Shown here: positions 42,098 to 50,716 of the stretch, piece by piece
How positions within the stretch are numbered: position 1 is the first letter of the stretch
Layout: each line of letters begins with the position of its first letter
Assembly (NCBI GenBank): GCA_028280265.1
Contig: JANQMD010000023.1
Location: 1-50,752 of the forward strand
Direction of reading: 5' to 3'
Origin: Flavobacteriaceae bacterium
Lineage (GTDB): Bacteria; Bacteroidota; Bacteroidia; Flavobacteriales; Flavobacteriaceae
Length of the DNA: 50,752 nucleotides
Position numbers and translations under genes: made by a program
The notes under the pieces: model-generated
Seen by the model: only the letters and a program-made list of their open reading frames with translations
What the model was told of the DNA's origin: nothing
The model's database searches: none

Positions 42098-43045
42098 TTA
42101 GTGCAAACTAGCTAAGTACCTTTCTGCATCCAATGCTGCCATACATCCAGTTCCGGCTGCCGTAACCGCTTGCCTGTACTCTTTGTCTTGTACATCGCCA
42201 GCTGCAAACACACCTGGAACATTAGTTTTTGTACTTTTCCCTTCGGTAATTAAATATCCCGTCTCATCCATTTCCAACATTCCCTTGAACAAATCTGTGT
42301 TTGGTTTATGTCCAATCGCAATAAACACACCCATCACAGGAATTTCGTGTTTCTCATTCGTTTGGTTGTTTACTACACGAACCCCTTCCACAACATTTTC
42401 ACCTAAAACATCATCTAGTTCAGTGTTGTATAACACTTCTAAATTTTCTGTATTATTCACACGGTGTTGCATAGCCTTAGAAGCTCTCATTTCATCTCTA
42501 CGAACCAGCATGGTTACTTTTTTACACAATTTTGCTAAATACGTAGCCTCTTCAGCTGCCGTATCTCCACCTCCAACTACAATGACATCTTGACCTTTGT
42601 AGAAAAATCCATCACATGTAGCACATGCTGAAACCCCTCCTCCAATCAAACGCTGCTCATTTTCCAATCCAAGGTATTTTGCAGAAGCACCTGTAGAAAT
42701 AATAATTGTTTCTGCTTCTATGGCTTTTGAATCGTCAACTAATACTGTATGAACTCCTCCTTGTTCTTTGGATAAGTCTACTTTAGTTACCATTCCAAAA
42801 CGAACTTCCGTTCCAAAACGTTCAGCCTGATTTTTCAGGTCTTCCATCATCATTGTACCATCTGTGCCATTTGGATATCCAGGGAAATTGTCTACTTCTG
42901 TTGTTGTTGTTAATTGTCCCCCCATCTGCATTCCAGTATACATTACAGGTTTCAAATCTGCTCTTGAAGCATAAATTGCTGCAGTATATCCTGCGGGTCC
43001 TGATCCAATGATTAAGCATTCTACTCTTTCAACTGTTTCTGACAT
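42098..43045 (-). CDS. trxB: Thioredoxin-disulfide reductase
   Basis: An FAD/NADPH enzyme of 315 residues that reduces thioredoxin. The FAD site IIGSGPAGYTAAIYASRA (about 12-29), redox pair CATC (in VSACATCDGFFY, about 140-143), NADPH site VVGGGDTAAEEATYL and the second FAD segment PGVFAAGDVQDKEYRQA are all visible. Standard length and start. It lies near the DsbD gene on the same strand (137 bp apart), consistent with a shared role in thiol homeostasis. Confidence 0.96.
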   Translation of the reverse strand: MSETVERVECLIIGSGPAGYTAAIYASRADLKPVMYTGMQMGGQLTTTTEVDNFPGYPNGTDGTMMMEDLKNQAERFGTEVRFGMVTKVDLSKEQGGVHTVLVDDSKAIEAETIIISTGASAKYLGLENEQRLIGGGVSACATCDGFFYKGQDVIVVGGGDTAAEEATYLAKLCKKVTMLVRRDEMRASKAMQHRVNNTENLEVLYNTELDDVLGENVVEGVRVVNNQTNEKHEIPVMGVFIAIGHKPNTDLFKGMLEMDETGYLITEGKSTKTNVPGVFAAGDVQDKEYRQAVTAAGTGCMAALDAERYLASLH

Positions 43046-43182
43046 ATTTATTTTTTTACTCTTTTTATACGTTTTGTGTTCTTAGTTTGTATGATTTTTT
43101 TGAAAACCTTACAGGCACTAAATTAGTTTTCGAAATTAATTTTTTCTACTCAAATAGGAATTTATTTTTTGAAATAAATATG

Positions 43183-45207
43183 CTAGTTTTTCATCTTTTT
43201 ATTAACATCTAAACCGCATTGTAAAAAACGCTCATACTCATCAACATCTGGAGTGTAACCAACTGGTTTGTTTAATATTTGTTTCCCATCTGGACTCAAC
43301 AATACATAAAACGGTTGAGAGTTCGATTGAAAGAATTGTGTCTGAAAATGGGCCCATTTATGACCATAATTTTTCAATTTTCTTGTCCCTCCATTTCCAC
43401 GATCTACTTCTATTTGTTGACTCTCTGGCAGTGCTTTTTTATCATCTACATACAAGGAAATAATTACATACTCATTTCGTAGAAGCTGATCTATTTTTTC
43501 TTTCGGCCATACATGCTCTTCCATCTTCCTACAGTTTACACAAGCATAACCTGTAAAATCAATCATAATAGGTTTGTCTACCTTTTGCGCATAGGCTAAG
43601 CCTTCTTTTAAGTCTTTAAAACAATCTAAGTTGTTCGGACACTCTTTGGGATAGATAAAGCTGTATCCTACAGGAGGTGCTAGTCCGCTGAGTATGGTTA
43701 AGGGCGTAAAGGTTTTTGTTTCCTCTTTTACTCGAAATCCTGAAGCTAAATAAACAGCAAAAGCCAACACCAAAATACCACTTGAGAACCTGATAAAGGA
43801 GAGCTTTTTGATCGGAGAATCGTGTGGGAATTTTATTTTACCAAAGAGGTACAATGCCAAGCCTACAAATACAACAATCCATACTCCTAGAAATGCCTCA
43901 ATCTTTAAGATTCCCCAATGTTGTACCAAGTCTGCATTTGATAAAAATTTAAATGCCAACGCCAATTCCAAGAAACCAAGAATTACTTTGGTAGTATTTA
44001 ACCACCCTCCTGATTTGGGGAGCGAGTTTAACATGTTTGGAAACATCGCAAAGATGGCAAAGGGCAATCCTAATGCAACGCCAAAACCTCCCATTCCTGC
44101 TGTTAATTGCCAAGCTCCACCATCTGCTGTGAGAGATCCTGCCAACAGAGACCCTAAGATGGGTCCGGTACAAGAAAAAGATACTAAGGCCAATGTGAGT
44201 GCCATAAAAAATACACCTACAATTCCACCCACATTTTCTCCTTGAGTGGTTTTTGAAGTCCAACTAGATGGTAATGTCAACTCATAATATCCAAAGAATG
44301 AGAAAGCAAAAAACAGAAATACGAGGAAAAAAACCACATTCAACCATACGTTGGTCGATATCTCATTCAAAATATCGGGATTCACAGAATCTAGTAAATG
44401 AAATGGCACACTTAAAATAAGGTAAACGGCTAAAATGAAAAATCCATAAAGTACTGCTTTTGAAATTCCTTTTCCTTTTTGATCACCATTTTGTTTTGTG
44501 AAAAAACTTACGGTTAACGGAATCATCGGAAACACACAAGGTGTGAGTAAGGCTAACAATCCTCCCAGAAAACCAAGTACAAAGATGTTCCATAAGTTAC
44601 TTTTACTTGTATCCGAATTTCCAATATCGGTAATGATTGTTCCATCGCAATCAATGGTTGCTTTTTGTATATCGCTTGTAGAGAGTCCATACAACAAAGC
44701 ATTGGTATCTCCTGTGTTGATATTCAACTTTTCCCCGTCAACTTTTTGTATGGCTTTTCCTGAAATATTGAAGACTAAGTTCACCTCAGTTGGTGGTAGA
44801 CATCGTTTGTCATCACAGACCATAAATTCTACCGAACCTTCCACTAAATCTAATAATTTTGTAAAAGTTACCCTCTGTACAAAGGTCGCTTCATTTTCAA
44901 AATATTTGATTTTCATTCCAAAAACAGGATCATCAACCGTATGACCTTCCTCTTCTTCTGTGTTTCCGGTAGGTACAACTTTTCCATCTACTAAATTGTA
45001 TCGAAATGTTGTTGGAATGGGTCCATCTTCAGGAACACTTTGAGAATACAAGTGCCACCCTTTTTCTATAGAAGCCTTGGTAATAAGCTTATACTCTATA
45101 TCGGATACTTTTTCTACAGATGTCTTCCACTCTACAGGATCTAAAATTTGTGAAAAAGCGGTATTTACCAATAGTAAAAACAGCAATAAAATCGCTAATT
45201 TCTTCAT
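43183..45207 (-). CDS. dsbD: Thiol:disulfide interchange protein DsbD
   Basis: An inner-membrane protein that moves electrons from cytoplasmic thioredoxin to the periplasm. The 674-residue protein has a signal peptide (MKKLAILLLFLLLVNTAFSQ), an N-terminal periplasmic domain (about 20-165, with the CDDKRCLPP cysteine pair), about eight membrane spans with the redox cysteines in LTPCVFPMIPL and SCTGPILG, and a C-terminal thioredoxin-like domain with GYACVNCRKME. The start at 45207 replaces a longer frame beginning at 45258: the signal peptide begins there and a TAnnTTTG box lies just upstream of it, inside the longer version. Confidence 0.93.
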   Translation of the reverse strand: MKKLAILLLFLLLVNTAFSQILDPVEWKTSVEKVSDIEYKLITKASIEKGWHLYSQSVPEDGPIPTTFRYNLVDGKVVPTGNTEEEEGHTVDDPVFGMKIKYFENEATFVQRVTFTKLLDLVEGSVEFMVCDDKRCLPPTEVNLVFNISGKAIQKVDGEKLNINTGDTNALLYGLSTSDIQKATIDCDGTIITDIGNSDTSKSNLWNIFVLGFLGGLLALLTPCVFPMIPLTVSFFTKQNGDQKGKGISKAVLYGFFILAVYLILSVPFHLLDSVNPDILNEISTNVWLNVVFFLVFLFFAFSFFGYYELTLPSSWTSKTTQGENVGGIVGVFFMALTLALVSFSCTGPILGSLLAGSLTADGGAWQLTAGMGGFGVALGLPFAIFAMFPNMLNSLPKSGGWLNTTKVILGFLELALAFKFLSNADLVQHWGILKIEAFLGVWIVVFVGLALYLFGKIKFPHDSPIKKLSFIRFSSGILVLAFAVYLASGFRVKEETKTFTPLTILSGLAPPVGYSFIYPKECPNNLDCFKDLKEGLAYAQKVDKPIMIDFTGYACVNCRKMEEHVWPKEKIDQLLRNEYVIISLYVDDKKALPESQQIEVDRGNGGTRKLKNYGHKWAHFQTQFFQSNSQPFYVLLSPDGKQILNKPVGYTPDVDEYERFLQCGLDVNKKMKN

Positions 45208-45236
45208 AATACTCAGTTGATTAAAAAAGAATCTAT

Positions 45237-45244
45237 CAAATGTA
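45237..45244 (-). promoter_or_regulatory. TAnnTTTG promoter box for dsbD
   Basis: On the minus strand TACATTTG ends 29 bases before the ATG at 45207, so the ATG at 45258 would be upstream of the transcript. Confidence 0.5.
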
Positions 45245-45343
45245 CAATGCTTAGACATGAAACTCCAAGAAAACTAACATTAAATCCCATAAAGTTTCGT
45301 TAAACTCACAGAACTACTCTCGGACCAAGACTAAATGTTGTCT

Positions 45344-45533
45344 TTCTTTTTCCTTTCCACTTTTTCCTTTCTGTCAGTCGGCAGACAAGGGTGAAAAAGT
45401 GACAAACCAGCCTACAGCAGGCAGGAAATCTAGCTACAATTCTTTTTCTGTATTTTCAATGTTCATCATTCAAATATCGTCAATCAAAAATCTACAATCA
45501 TCAATAACAAACACAACAATTGATCTTGATCCC
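45344..45533 (+). repeat. Composite intergenic element, copy 2 (interrupted)
   Basis: Block A (45344-45460) aligns with the reverse complement of 345-425, but two GC-rich imperfect palindromes interrupt it at about 45367-45391 and 45407-45425. Block B (about 45509-45533) is identical over 24-25 bp to about 424-448. The 411-bp interval between dsbD and rpsT contains this element and the rpsT terminator, and I see no gene in it. Confidence 0.65.
45407..45425. repeat. REP-like palindrome nested in the composite element
   Basis: CCAGCCTACAGCAGGCAGG shares 16 of 19 positions with the perfect palindrome at 6108-6126 and has no counterpart in copy 1 of the composite element. A second, less regular insertion (CTGTCAGTCGGCAGACAAG) lies at about 45371-45390. 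Confidence 0.6.
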
Positions 45534-45556
45534 CTACTCTCTTGGCTCTAAATCAT

Positions 45557-45601
45557 AAAACAAGAAAGCGCTTAGAGAATTTCTAAGCGCTTTCTTGTTT
45601 T
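45557..45601 (-). terminator. Terminator of rpsT
   Basis: A 20-bp perfect stem (45557-45576 with 45582-45601) with a 5-base loop and A/T-rich ends, 18 bp beyond the rpsT stop on the minus strand. It is the longest hairpin in the window. Confidence 0.92.
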
Positions 45602-45618
45602 GTACGTTAACCTTTTTA

Positions 45619-45870
45619 TTAAAGAGCAGCTACTTGCTTTGCTAATTTAGATTTTAAGTTAGCAGCTTTGTTTTTGTGAATAATGTTATTCTTCGCTAAT
45701 TTATCTAACATAGAAGTTACTTTCACTAACATTCCTTCTGCTTCCTTCTTGTCTGTAGCAGCACGTAAATCTCTTACAGCGTTTCTTGCTGTTTTATGCT
45801 GATACTTGTTACGAAGTCTTTTCGCTTCGTTACTTCTAATTCTCTTTAATGCTGACTTATGATTTGCCAT
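45619..45870 (-). CDS. rpsT: 30S ribosomal protein S20
   Basis: An 83-residue basic, helical primary 16S rRNA-binding protein. [32 protein letters not shown] and [22 protein letters not shown] are the family's conserved stretches. It is preceded on the same strand by tRNA-Glu (27 bp between gene ends) and probably shares its promoter at about 46010-46039. Confidence 0.96.
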   Translation of the reverse strand: MANHKSALKRIRSNEAKRLRNKYQHKTARNAVRDLRAATDKKEAEGMLVKVTSMLDKLAKNNIIHKNKAANLKSKLAKQVAAL

Positions 45871-45897
45871 TCTTAACTTTTGTTTTATAAAAACTTG

Positions 45898-45969
45898 TAG
45901 TCCGTACGGGAATCGAACCCGTGTTACCAGGATGAAAACCTGGCGTCCTAACCCCTAGACGAACGGACC
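45898..45969 (-). tRNA. tRNA-Glu (anticodon TTC)
   Basis: A 72-base minus-strand cloverleaf: acceptor GGTCCGT/ACGGACT (G-U at the first pair), D arm with AGGGGTTAGGAC, anticodon stem CCAGG/CCTGG around TTTTCAT (anticodon TTC), T arm CGGG-TTCGATT-CCCG and discriminator A. CCA not encoded. No tRNA-Glu neighbour overlap. Confidence 0.95.
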
Positions 45970-46009
45970 ATTTTGCAATCTCCTAAGAATAATCCCTCGA
46001 TTGCGGATG

Positions 46010-46039
46010 CAAATATACAACGTTTTTAAATTTCTACAA
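46010..46039 (-). promoter_or_regulatory. Promoter of tRNA-Glu and rpsT
   Basis: On the minus strand TTG (46037-46039), a 19-base spacer and TATATTTG (46010-46017): the best match in the window to the Bacteroidota -33/-7 promoter. Initiation would be about 30 bases before the tRNA. Confidence 0.65.
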
Positions 46040-46055
46040 CACTTTTTTAAAAAAA

Positions 46056-47534
46056 TTAATATGCTTTTGCAAAAAGAACTCTTCTTGCTGATTCATTCCC
46101 TGTTAATACACACTTCCCGCTCTCTTCTTTTATGTCATTAGGAATACAACGAATTGTTGCTTTGGTTAACTCTTTTATCTTGTTTTCAGTCTCCATAGTC
46201 CCATCCCAATGAGCAGAAACAAAACCTCCTTTATTCTCTATTATGTTTTTAAACTCATCAAAAGAATTTACCTCTGTAATATGGTTATTTCTGTAAGACA
46301 CTGCTTTGTCAAATAAATTCTCTTGAATCTTATCTAACAAATCAGCGACAAAGTCAACGACATCATCTTGAGATACAGTTTGTTTTTCTAGTGTATCTCT
46401 CCTAGCCACTTCCACTGTATTGTTTTCTATATCCCTATTCCCCATGGCTATTCTTACAGGAACACCTTTTAGTTCGTATTCTGCAAACTTTGCGCCTGGT
46501 CTAAATGTATCTCTATCATCAAATTTCACAGAAATTCTTTTTGCTCGTAAAGCTTTCACAATACCATCTACTTTTTGAGAAATCGCTTGTAATTGCTCTT
46601 CTCCTTTATAAATTGGCACAATAACTACCTGGATAGGTGCTAACCTTGGAGGCAATACCAAACCAAAATCATCAGAATGTGTCATGATTAATCCACCAAT
46701 CAAACGAGTAGATACTCCCCATGATGTTGCCCAAACATATTCTTGTTTTCCTTCTTTGGAAGTGTATTTTACATCAAAAGCTTTTGCAAAATTTTGACCT
46801 AAAAAATGAGATGTTCCTGCCTGTAAAGCTTTCCCATCTTGCATCAATGCTTCTATGGTATACGTTTCATCCGCACCCGCAAAACGTTCGCTCTCAGATT
46901 TAGAACCTTTAATAACTGGCATCGCCATAAATTGCTCTGCAAATTCTGCGTACACTTCTTGCATTTGTTTTGCTTCTTGTAGAGCTTCTTTTTTTGTCCC
47001 GTGAGCTGTATGTCCCTCTTGCCACAAGAATTCTGCAGTTCTTAAGAAAAGACGTGTTCTCATTTCCCAACGAACAACATTCGCCCATTGATTGATTAAC
47101 AAAGGTAAATCTCTGTAAGATTGGATCCAGCCTTTGTATGTATTCCATATAATGGCTTCCGAGGTGGGTCTTACCACTAACTCTTCTTCCAACTTCGCCT
47201 CTGGATCTACACGTAATTTTCCTTCTCTTTCAGGATCATTTTCTAGTCTATAATGAGTAACAACAGCACATTCTTTTGCAAATCCTTCTGCATTTTTCTC
47301 TTCAGCCTCAAACAAGCTTTTAGGAACAAACAATGGAAAGTATGCATTCTGATGTCCTGTTTCTTTAAACATTCGATCAAGCTCTGCTTGCATCTTCTCC
47401 CAAATAGCAAATCCATAAGGTTTTATAACCATACAGCCGCGTACAGCAGAGTTTTCTGCTAAATCAGCTTTGACGATAATTTCGTTATACCATTTGGAAT
47501 AATCCTCTGCTCTTTTCGTTAACTTCTTACTCAT
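46056..47534 (-). CDS. proS: Prolyl-tRNA synthetase (short, archaeal/eukaryotic type)
   Basis: It charges tRNA-Pro. The 492-residue class II enzyme is of the ProS type 3 without the bacterial editing insertion. Motif 1 region ([24 protein letters not shown]), [10 protein letters not shown], motif 2 ([24 protein letters not shown]), [27 protein letters not shown], motif 3 ([17 protein letters not shown]) and the anticodon domain ([14 protein letters not shown]) are all seen, and the C-terminus ends in the short zinc-domain-like segment with Cys residues. A normal start. It is divergent from the lipoprotein gene. Confidence 0.96.
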   Translation of the reverse strand: MSKKLTKRAEDYSKWYNEIIVKADLAENSAVRGCMVIKPYGFAIWEKMQAELDRMFKETGHQNAYFPLFVPKSLFEAEEKNAEGFAKECAVVTHYRLENDPEREGKLRVDPEAKLEEELVVRPTSEAIIWNTYKGWIQSYRDLPLLINQWANVVRWEMRTRLFLRTAEFLWQEGHTAHGTKKEALQEAKQMQEVYAEFAEQFMAMPVIKGSKSESERFAGADETYTIEALMQDGKALQAGTSHFLGQNFAKAFDVKYTSKEGKQEYVWATSWGVSTRLIGGLIMTHSDDFGLVLPPRLAPIQVVIVPIYKGEEQLQAISQKVDGIVKALRAKRISVKFDDRDTFRPGAKFAEYELKGVPVRIAMGNRDIENNTVEVARRDTLEKQTVSQDDVVDFVADLLDKIQENLFDKAVSYRNNHITEVNSFDEFKNIIENKGGFVSAHWDGTMETENKIKELTKATIRCIPNDIKEESGKCVLTGNESARRVLFAKAY

Positions 47535-47585
47535 AATCTAAACTTTGGCATAAATATTGCTAATTTCTTGTTGTAAAATTTATAG

Positions 47586-47593
47586 TAAATTTG
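47586..47593 (+). promoter_or_regulatory. TAnnTTTG promoter box for the RS-tailed lipoprotein gene
   Basis: TAAATTTG, with TTG 15 bases upstream (47568-47570). Initiation near 47600 gives a leader of about 108 bases before the ATG at 47708. Confidence 0.5.
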
Positions 47594-47707
47594 TTTACAC
47601 TCAAAAAATTAGAGCAAAACTAAATCATTTTGAGGATAGACAAAGAAAGTTTTTCACTTTTTAGCTATCTGTTTTTACATTTTAAGTCATCTTTAAAAAA
47701 ACACATT

Positions 47708-48655
47708 ATGGAACGCAATTACTCTTTCAAAAGATTCTCAACCATCTTCTCCCTTTTGTTTGTTTTAATTTTCACTGCTTCGTGTACAATTTATCAGAAT
47801 GTACCTGACGATGATGGAATCTATTCAAATGAAAGAAGATCACCTAGAGTTGTCGTTCAAAATACAGAAGAGTACAAGCAGCACAACAAAGACTATTTTC
47901 TGAAAGAAGTTGAGCGTATTGATAGAATCAATGGTACAGATATTTTTACGGATGTCGAAAGGTACAGTTCTATCAATGATACCATACAAGAAGATGACAA
48001 TACTCAAAGAGAATACAATCCCAATAGAGCGTGGGGATACAATGATGATAACACCGATGTAGTTGTGAACATCAACCTAAACAATGGTTGGGGATGGAAT
48101 GGCTGGAACGGATGGGGTTGGAACCGATGGAATAACTGGTGGGGATGGGATCCCTATTTTTACGGTGTAGGAGGAAATTTCTGGTTAGGTAGTCGCTGGG
48201 GCTTAGGCTTCGGATGGGGACAGTTTTACAATCCTTGGTGGGGATGGAATCAACCATTTTATGCATACAATGGATATTGGGGTGTAAGAGGAGGAAGGTA
48301 CTTCAATGGAAATGTTCGATATGGCCGTAGGTTGGCTTACAATCGATCTTTTGGAAGAAGAGGCTCTACCGTAAGAAGAAACGGTACTTACTCGAGAAGA
48401 AATTCCAGCTCATATTCAAACTCAAGAAGATCTTCCAATGTTCGTAGAGGGAATAGCTCTAATGTTCGAAGAGGAAGTAGTTCTACAAGGCGATCTTCCA
48501 ACAGCAGAAGAAATTTTAACACTAATTCATCAAGACGATCCAACTCTTCCATTAGAAGATCCAATAATAGTAGACGATCCTCTTTCAATAGGTCTTCTTC
48601 CAGAGGCTCTTCAAGAGGCACTTCAAGAAGATCTGGATCTAGAAGAAGAGGCTAG
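47708..48655 (+). CDS. Lipoprotein with Trp/Gly/Asn-rich core and Arg/Ser-rich tail
   Basis: A 315-residue protein in distinct parts: lipoprotein signal (ending LIFTASC, lipid Cys near residue 26), an acidic region (about 30-115), a Trp/Gly/Asn-rich stretch (about 120-200, e.g. NNGWGWNGWNGWGWNRWNNW and YNPWWGWNQPFYAYNGYWG) and an Arg/Ser-rich tail (about 210-315, repeated RRSSN/RRGNSS units, net strongly basic). Start 47708 gives the signal peptide; the earlier TTG would add 26 unlikely residues. From memory flavobacteria have such proteins beside the proS and OmpP1 genes. The function is unknown. The basic tail could bind nucleic acid or anionic polysaccharide (inference). Confidence 0.75.
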   Translation: MERNYSFKRFSTIFSLLFVLIFTASCTIYQNVPDDDGIYSNERRSPRVVVQNTEEYKQHNKDYFLKEVERIDRINGTDIFTDVERYSSINDTIQEDDNTQREYNPNRAWGYNDDNTDVVVNINLNNGWGWNGWNGWGWNRWNNWWGWDPYFYGVGGNFWLGSRWGLGFGWGQFYNPWWGWNQPFYAYNGYWGVRGGRYFNGNVRYGRRLAYNRSFGRRGSTVRRNGTYSRRNSSSYSNSRRSSNVRRGNSSNVRRGSSSTRRSSNSRRNFNTNSSRRSNSSIRRSNNSRRSSFNRSSSRGSSRGTSRRSGSRRRG

Positions 48656-48726
48656 TCACTTGTACATAAAAGAATTCTTTAATTAATGATAGATCTCTAT
48701 CTATCTACATTGCAACCTTATAACAA

Positions 48727-50112
48727 ATGAAAAAAATCATCCTTACTTTGGCGTTGGCCATCAGTTCTCTTGTGTCTTACTCCCAAGCATTGGGCTACGA
48801 AGATTTATCAATTCTGTTTTCACAAAACAGCAACAATGGTAGCTCAAGATTTACCGCCATGGGTGGTGCTTTTGGTGCCTTGGGAGGAGATGTGTCTTCT
48901 ATGACCATCAATCCTGCTGGAATTTCAGTCTTTAATGGAAGTCATGTTTCCATTGATTTTCAATCGAGAAGTACGGATATTCGAGCATTGTACTATGGAA
49001 ACTCCGTAAACACTCAAGAAGAATACTTTAGAATCTCCAATGCTGGTGCTGTTTTTTCTTTTGATGACACAAATAATGGCGATTGGACCAAAGCTGCTTT
49101 GGGTGTTAATTATAGAATATTAGCAGATTTAGACAATAGTTTTTTTGCCTCTGGAAATAGTGGCTTTGCTTCGTTCAATACCTTTCCTCTAGACACAAAC
49201 AATCCTGTTATTCAATATAACAATGCTGAAAACCAACGGTTTTTCAACAATTACAATGGAGATATTTCTGAGTTAAACTTAGCCTTCTCAGGTGAGTATC
49301 AGGGCAAATTACATGTTGGTTTGGGGTTAAATTTTTATGACATTACTTTTAGTCAACGTGCCACATTAAGAGAAACAAGCAATGATGGAAATGGAAATAC
49401 ATTAAATGCTCGATTCTATCAAGAGAACTTTACCAATGGAACTGGTTTTTCATTAAGTGCTGGTTTTATTTATAAACCTGCAAAAAGTTTCCGTTTAGGG
49501 TTTAGCTATCAATCTCCCACATGGTTTACGGAAATGATAGAAGATTCCAACATTGTAAACAATGATGGATTTTTAGGAGATACAGAGATTGCTGTTAGTA
49601 ATAATACTACCATATACGACAATACTGCCGGTGTTATTTTACCGAGCCAGAGTTTTGTTTACAAATTAAGAACCCCTAGCCGATACACAGCAAGTGCTGC
49701 TATTGTTTTTGGAAAATTTGGATTGCTTAGTTTAGACTATACTGTAAGAGATTTTCGAGGACTCAATTTAACTGGAGCAGATTTTACCAATGAAAATCGA
49801 TTCTTTGATGCTCAATTAAGAAATGCGGGCACATTAAGTACTGGAACCGAATGGCGCTTTGGAAACTTAAGTCTACGCGGAGGGTACATCTACGAGCAAA
49901 GTCCAGATGCAAATGCCATTGATTCTGACAATAGACAAACTTACTCTTTGGGTATCGGTTTTAATTTTAGAGACTATAAAGTGAATATCTCTTACAGAAA
50001 TAGCACAAGAACTGGTGTTTATAATTTCTACCCACAATACAATCAGGTAAATCCTGCTGAATTGAATATAGACAACTCCATTGTCAGTGCAGGAGTTTCC
50101 ATACGCTTATAA
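48727..50112 (+). CDS. OmpP1/FadL/TodX family outer-membrane transport protein
   Basis: A 461-residue outer-membrane barrel. Signal peptide MKKIILTLALAISSLVSYSQ, then SILFSQNSNNGSSRFTAMGGAFGALGGDVSSMTINPAGISVF, the hallmark N-terminal hatch of the FadL/OmpP1 family (MGGAF, NPAG). Long alternating-residue strands run to the end SAGVSIRL. FadL relatives pass hydrophobic compounds such as fatty acids or aromatic hydrocarbons; the ligand here is unknown. It lies 71 bp after the RS-tailed lipoprotein gene and may be cotranscribed with it. Confidence 0.88.
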   Translation: MKKIILTLALAISSLVSYSQALGYEDLSILFSQNSNNGSSRFTAMGGAFGALGGDVSSMTINPAGISVFNGSHVSIDFQSRSTDIRALYYGNSVNTQEEYFRISNAGAVFSFDDTNNGDWTKAALGVNYRILADLDNSFFASGNSGFASFNTFPLDTNNPVIQYNNAENQRFFNNYNGDISELNLAFSGEYQGKLHVGLGLNFYDITFSQRATLRETSNDGNGNTLNARFYQENFTNGTGFSLSAGFIYKPAKSFRLGFSYQSPTWFTEMIEDSNIVNNDGFLGDTEIAVSNNTTIYDNTAGVILPSQSFVYKLRTPSRYTASAAIVFGKFGLLSLDYTVRDFRGLNLTGADFTNENRFFDAQLRNAGTLSTGTEWRFGNLSLRGGYIYEQSPDANAIDSDNRQTYSLGIGFNFRDYKVNISYRNSTRTGVYNFYPQYNQVNPAELNIDNSIVSAGVSIRL

Positions 50113-50526
50113 AACCCAAAAAGCCTTCTTAAAACGATATTTAACGTGAGTATTACATAAGAAATCATTTTAAATACACTCTTAAAAATGTAAAAAAGAA
50201 CGCTTTAAATGATTTATCATTACTGCATATCAGGCTGATCCAAAGGAATAACATTACTTTTCTTGCTAAAGAAAGATGAGCTTTTTGATAGTCAATTCGT
50301 ATTATATCAAACTCACATTATTTTATCTTTCAATCGATAGGTGACAGTTGTAAAAACTTTCATATCGCAAACAAAATAAAAACCCTGACAATACTGTCAG
50401 GGTTTTCCACACAATAATCGACTCTTTTATTAAATTTAAAAATGAATCAATAACTTCTATATTGTTTATCTCTCTATTATATCTCTCGTTAAATGAATAA
50501 AATAATCCTAGAGATTTGATTACTTT
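50113..50526. other. Intergenic region between the FadL-like gene and the microprotein
   Basis: The 414 bp hold one clear structure, the terminator at 50379-50406, and otherwise AT-rich sequence. I saw no convincing gene, tRNA or promoter box. Short open frames of fewer than 30 codons exist on both strands but look random. Confidence 0.6.
50379..50406. terminator. Bidirectional terminator
   Basis: AAAACCCTGACA/TGTCAGGGTTTT, a perfect 12-bp stem with an ATAC loop. It can serve the FadL-like gene (plus) and the microprotein gene (minus), whose stop lies 121 bp away. Confidence 0.85.
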
Positions 50527-50691
50527 CTAAAAACCAGCCCCAGGATTGTCTGGAGGTACACTACCTGCCTGTGCCGTTTTTGGGTTCAACATCATATAGG
50601 TACCCAATGCAGTGAGTGCCGCATATTTCCCATAGTTCCCTATCTTCTTTAGGGCCTGTTTTCTATTGATCTCTTGTTCTTGTTTTGTCAT
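50527..50691 (-). CDS. 54-residue exported microprotein
   Basis: A short gene with clear protein features. The product starts MTKQEQEINRKQALKKIGNY, continues into a hydrophobic stretch (GKYAALTALGTYMML) and ends NPKTAQA-GSVPPDNPGAGF. The basic start followed by RKQALKKIG resembles N-termini of many Bacteroidota exported proteins, and AQA-GS is a good signal-peptidase I site, so the mature product could be a 12-residue Pro/Gly-rich peptide. Alternatively it stays as a small anchored protein. I recall similar short flavobacterial proteins but no function. It reads toward the terminator at 50379-50406. The gene before it on the same strand ends within 30 bp, just inside or beyond the window edge. 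Confidence 0.68.
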   Translation of the reverse strand: MTKQEQEINRKQALKKIGNYGKYAALTALGTYMMLNPKTAQAGSVPPDNPGAGF

Positions 50692-50716
50692 CTTTCGATA
50701 TAAATTTGGAGAGTGT

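Noticed and set aside
42183..42593. 136-codon plus-strand frame
   Set aside because: Antisense to trxB; no independent support.
43808..44245. 145-codon plus-strand frame (and another at 44498-44944)
   Set aside because: Both lie antisense to dsbD membrane segments, whose identity is certain; no promoter or family signature.
48388..48621. 77-codon Leu/Glu-rich minus-strand frame
   Set aside because: Mirror of the Arg/Ser repeat tail of the lipoprotein gene.
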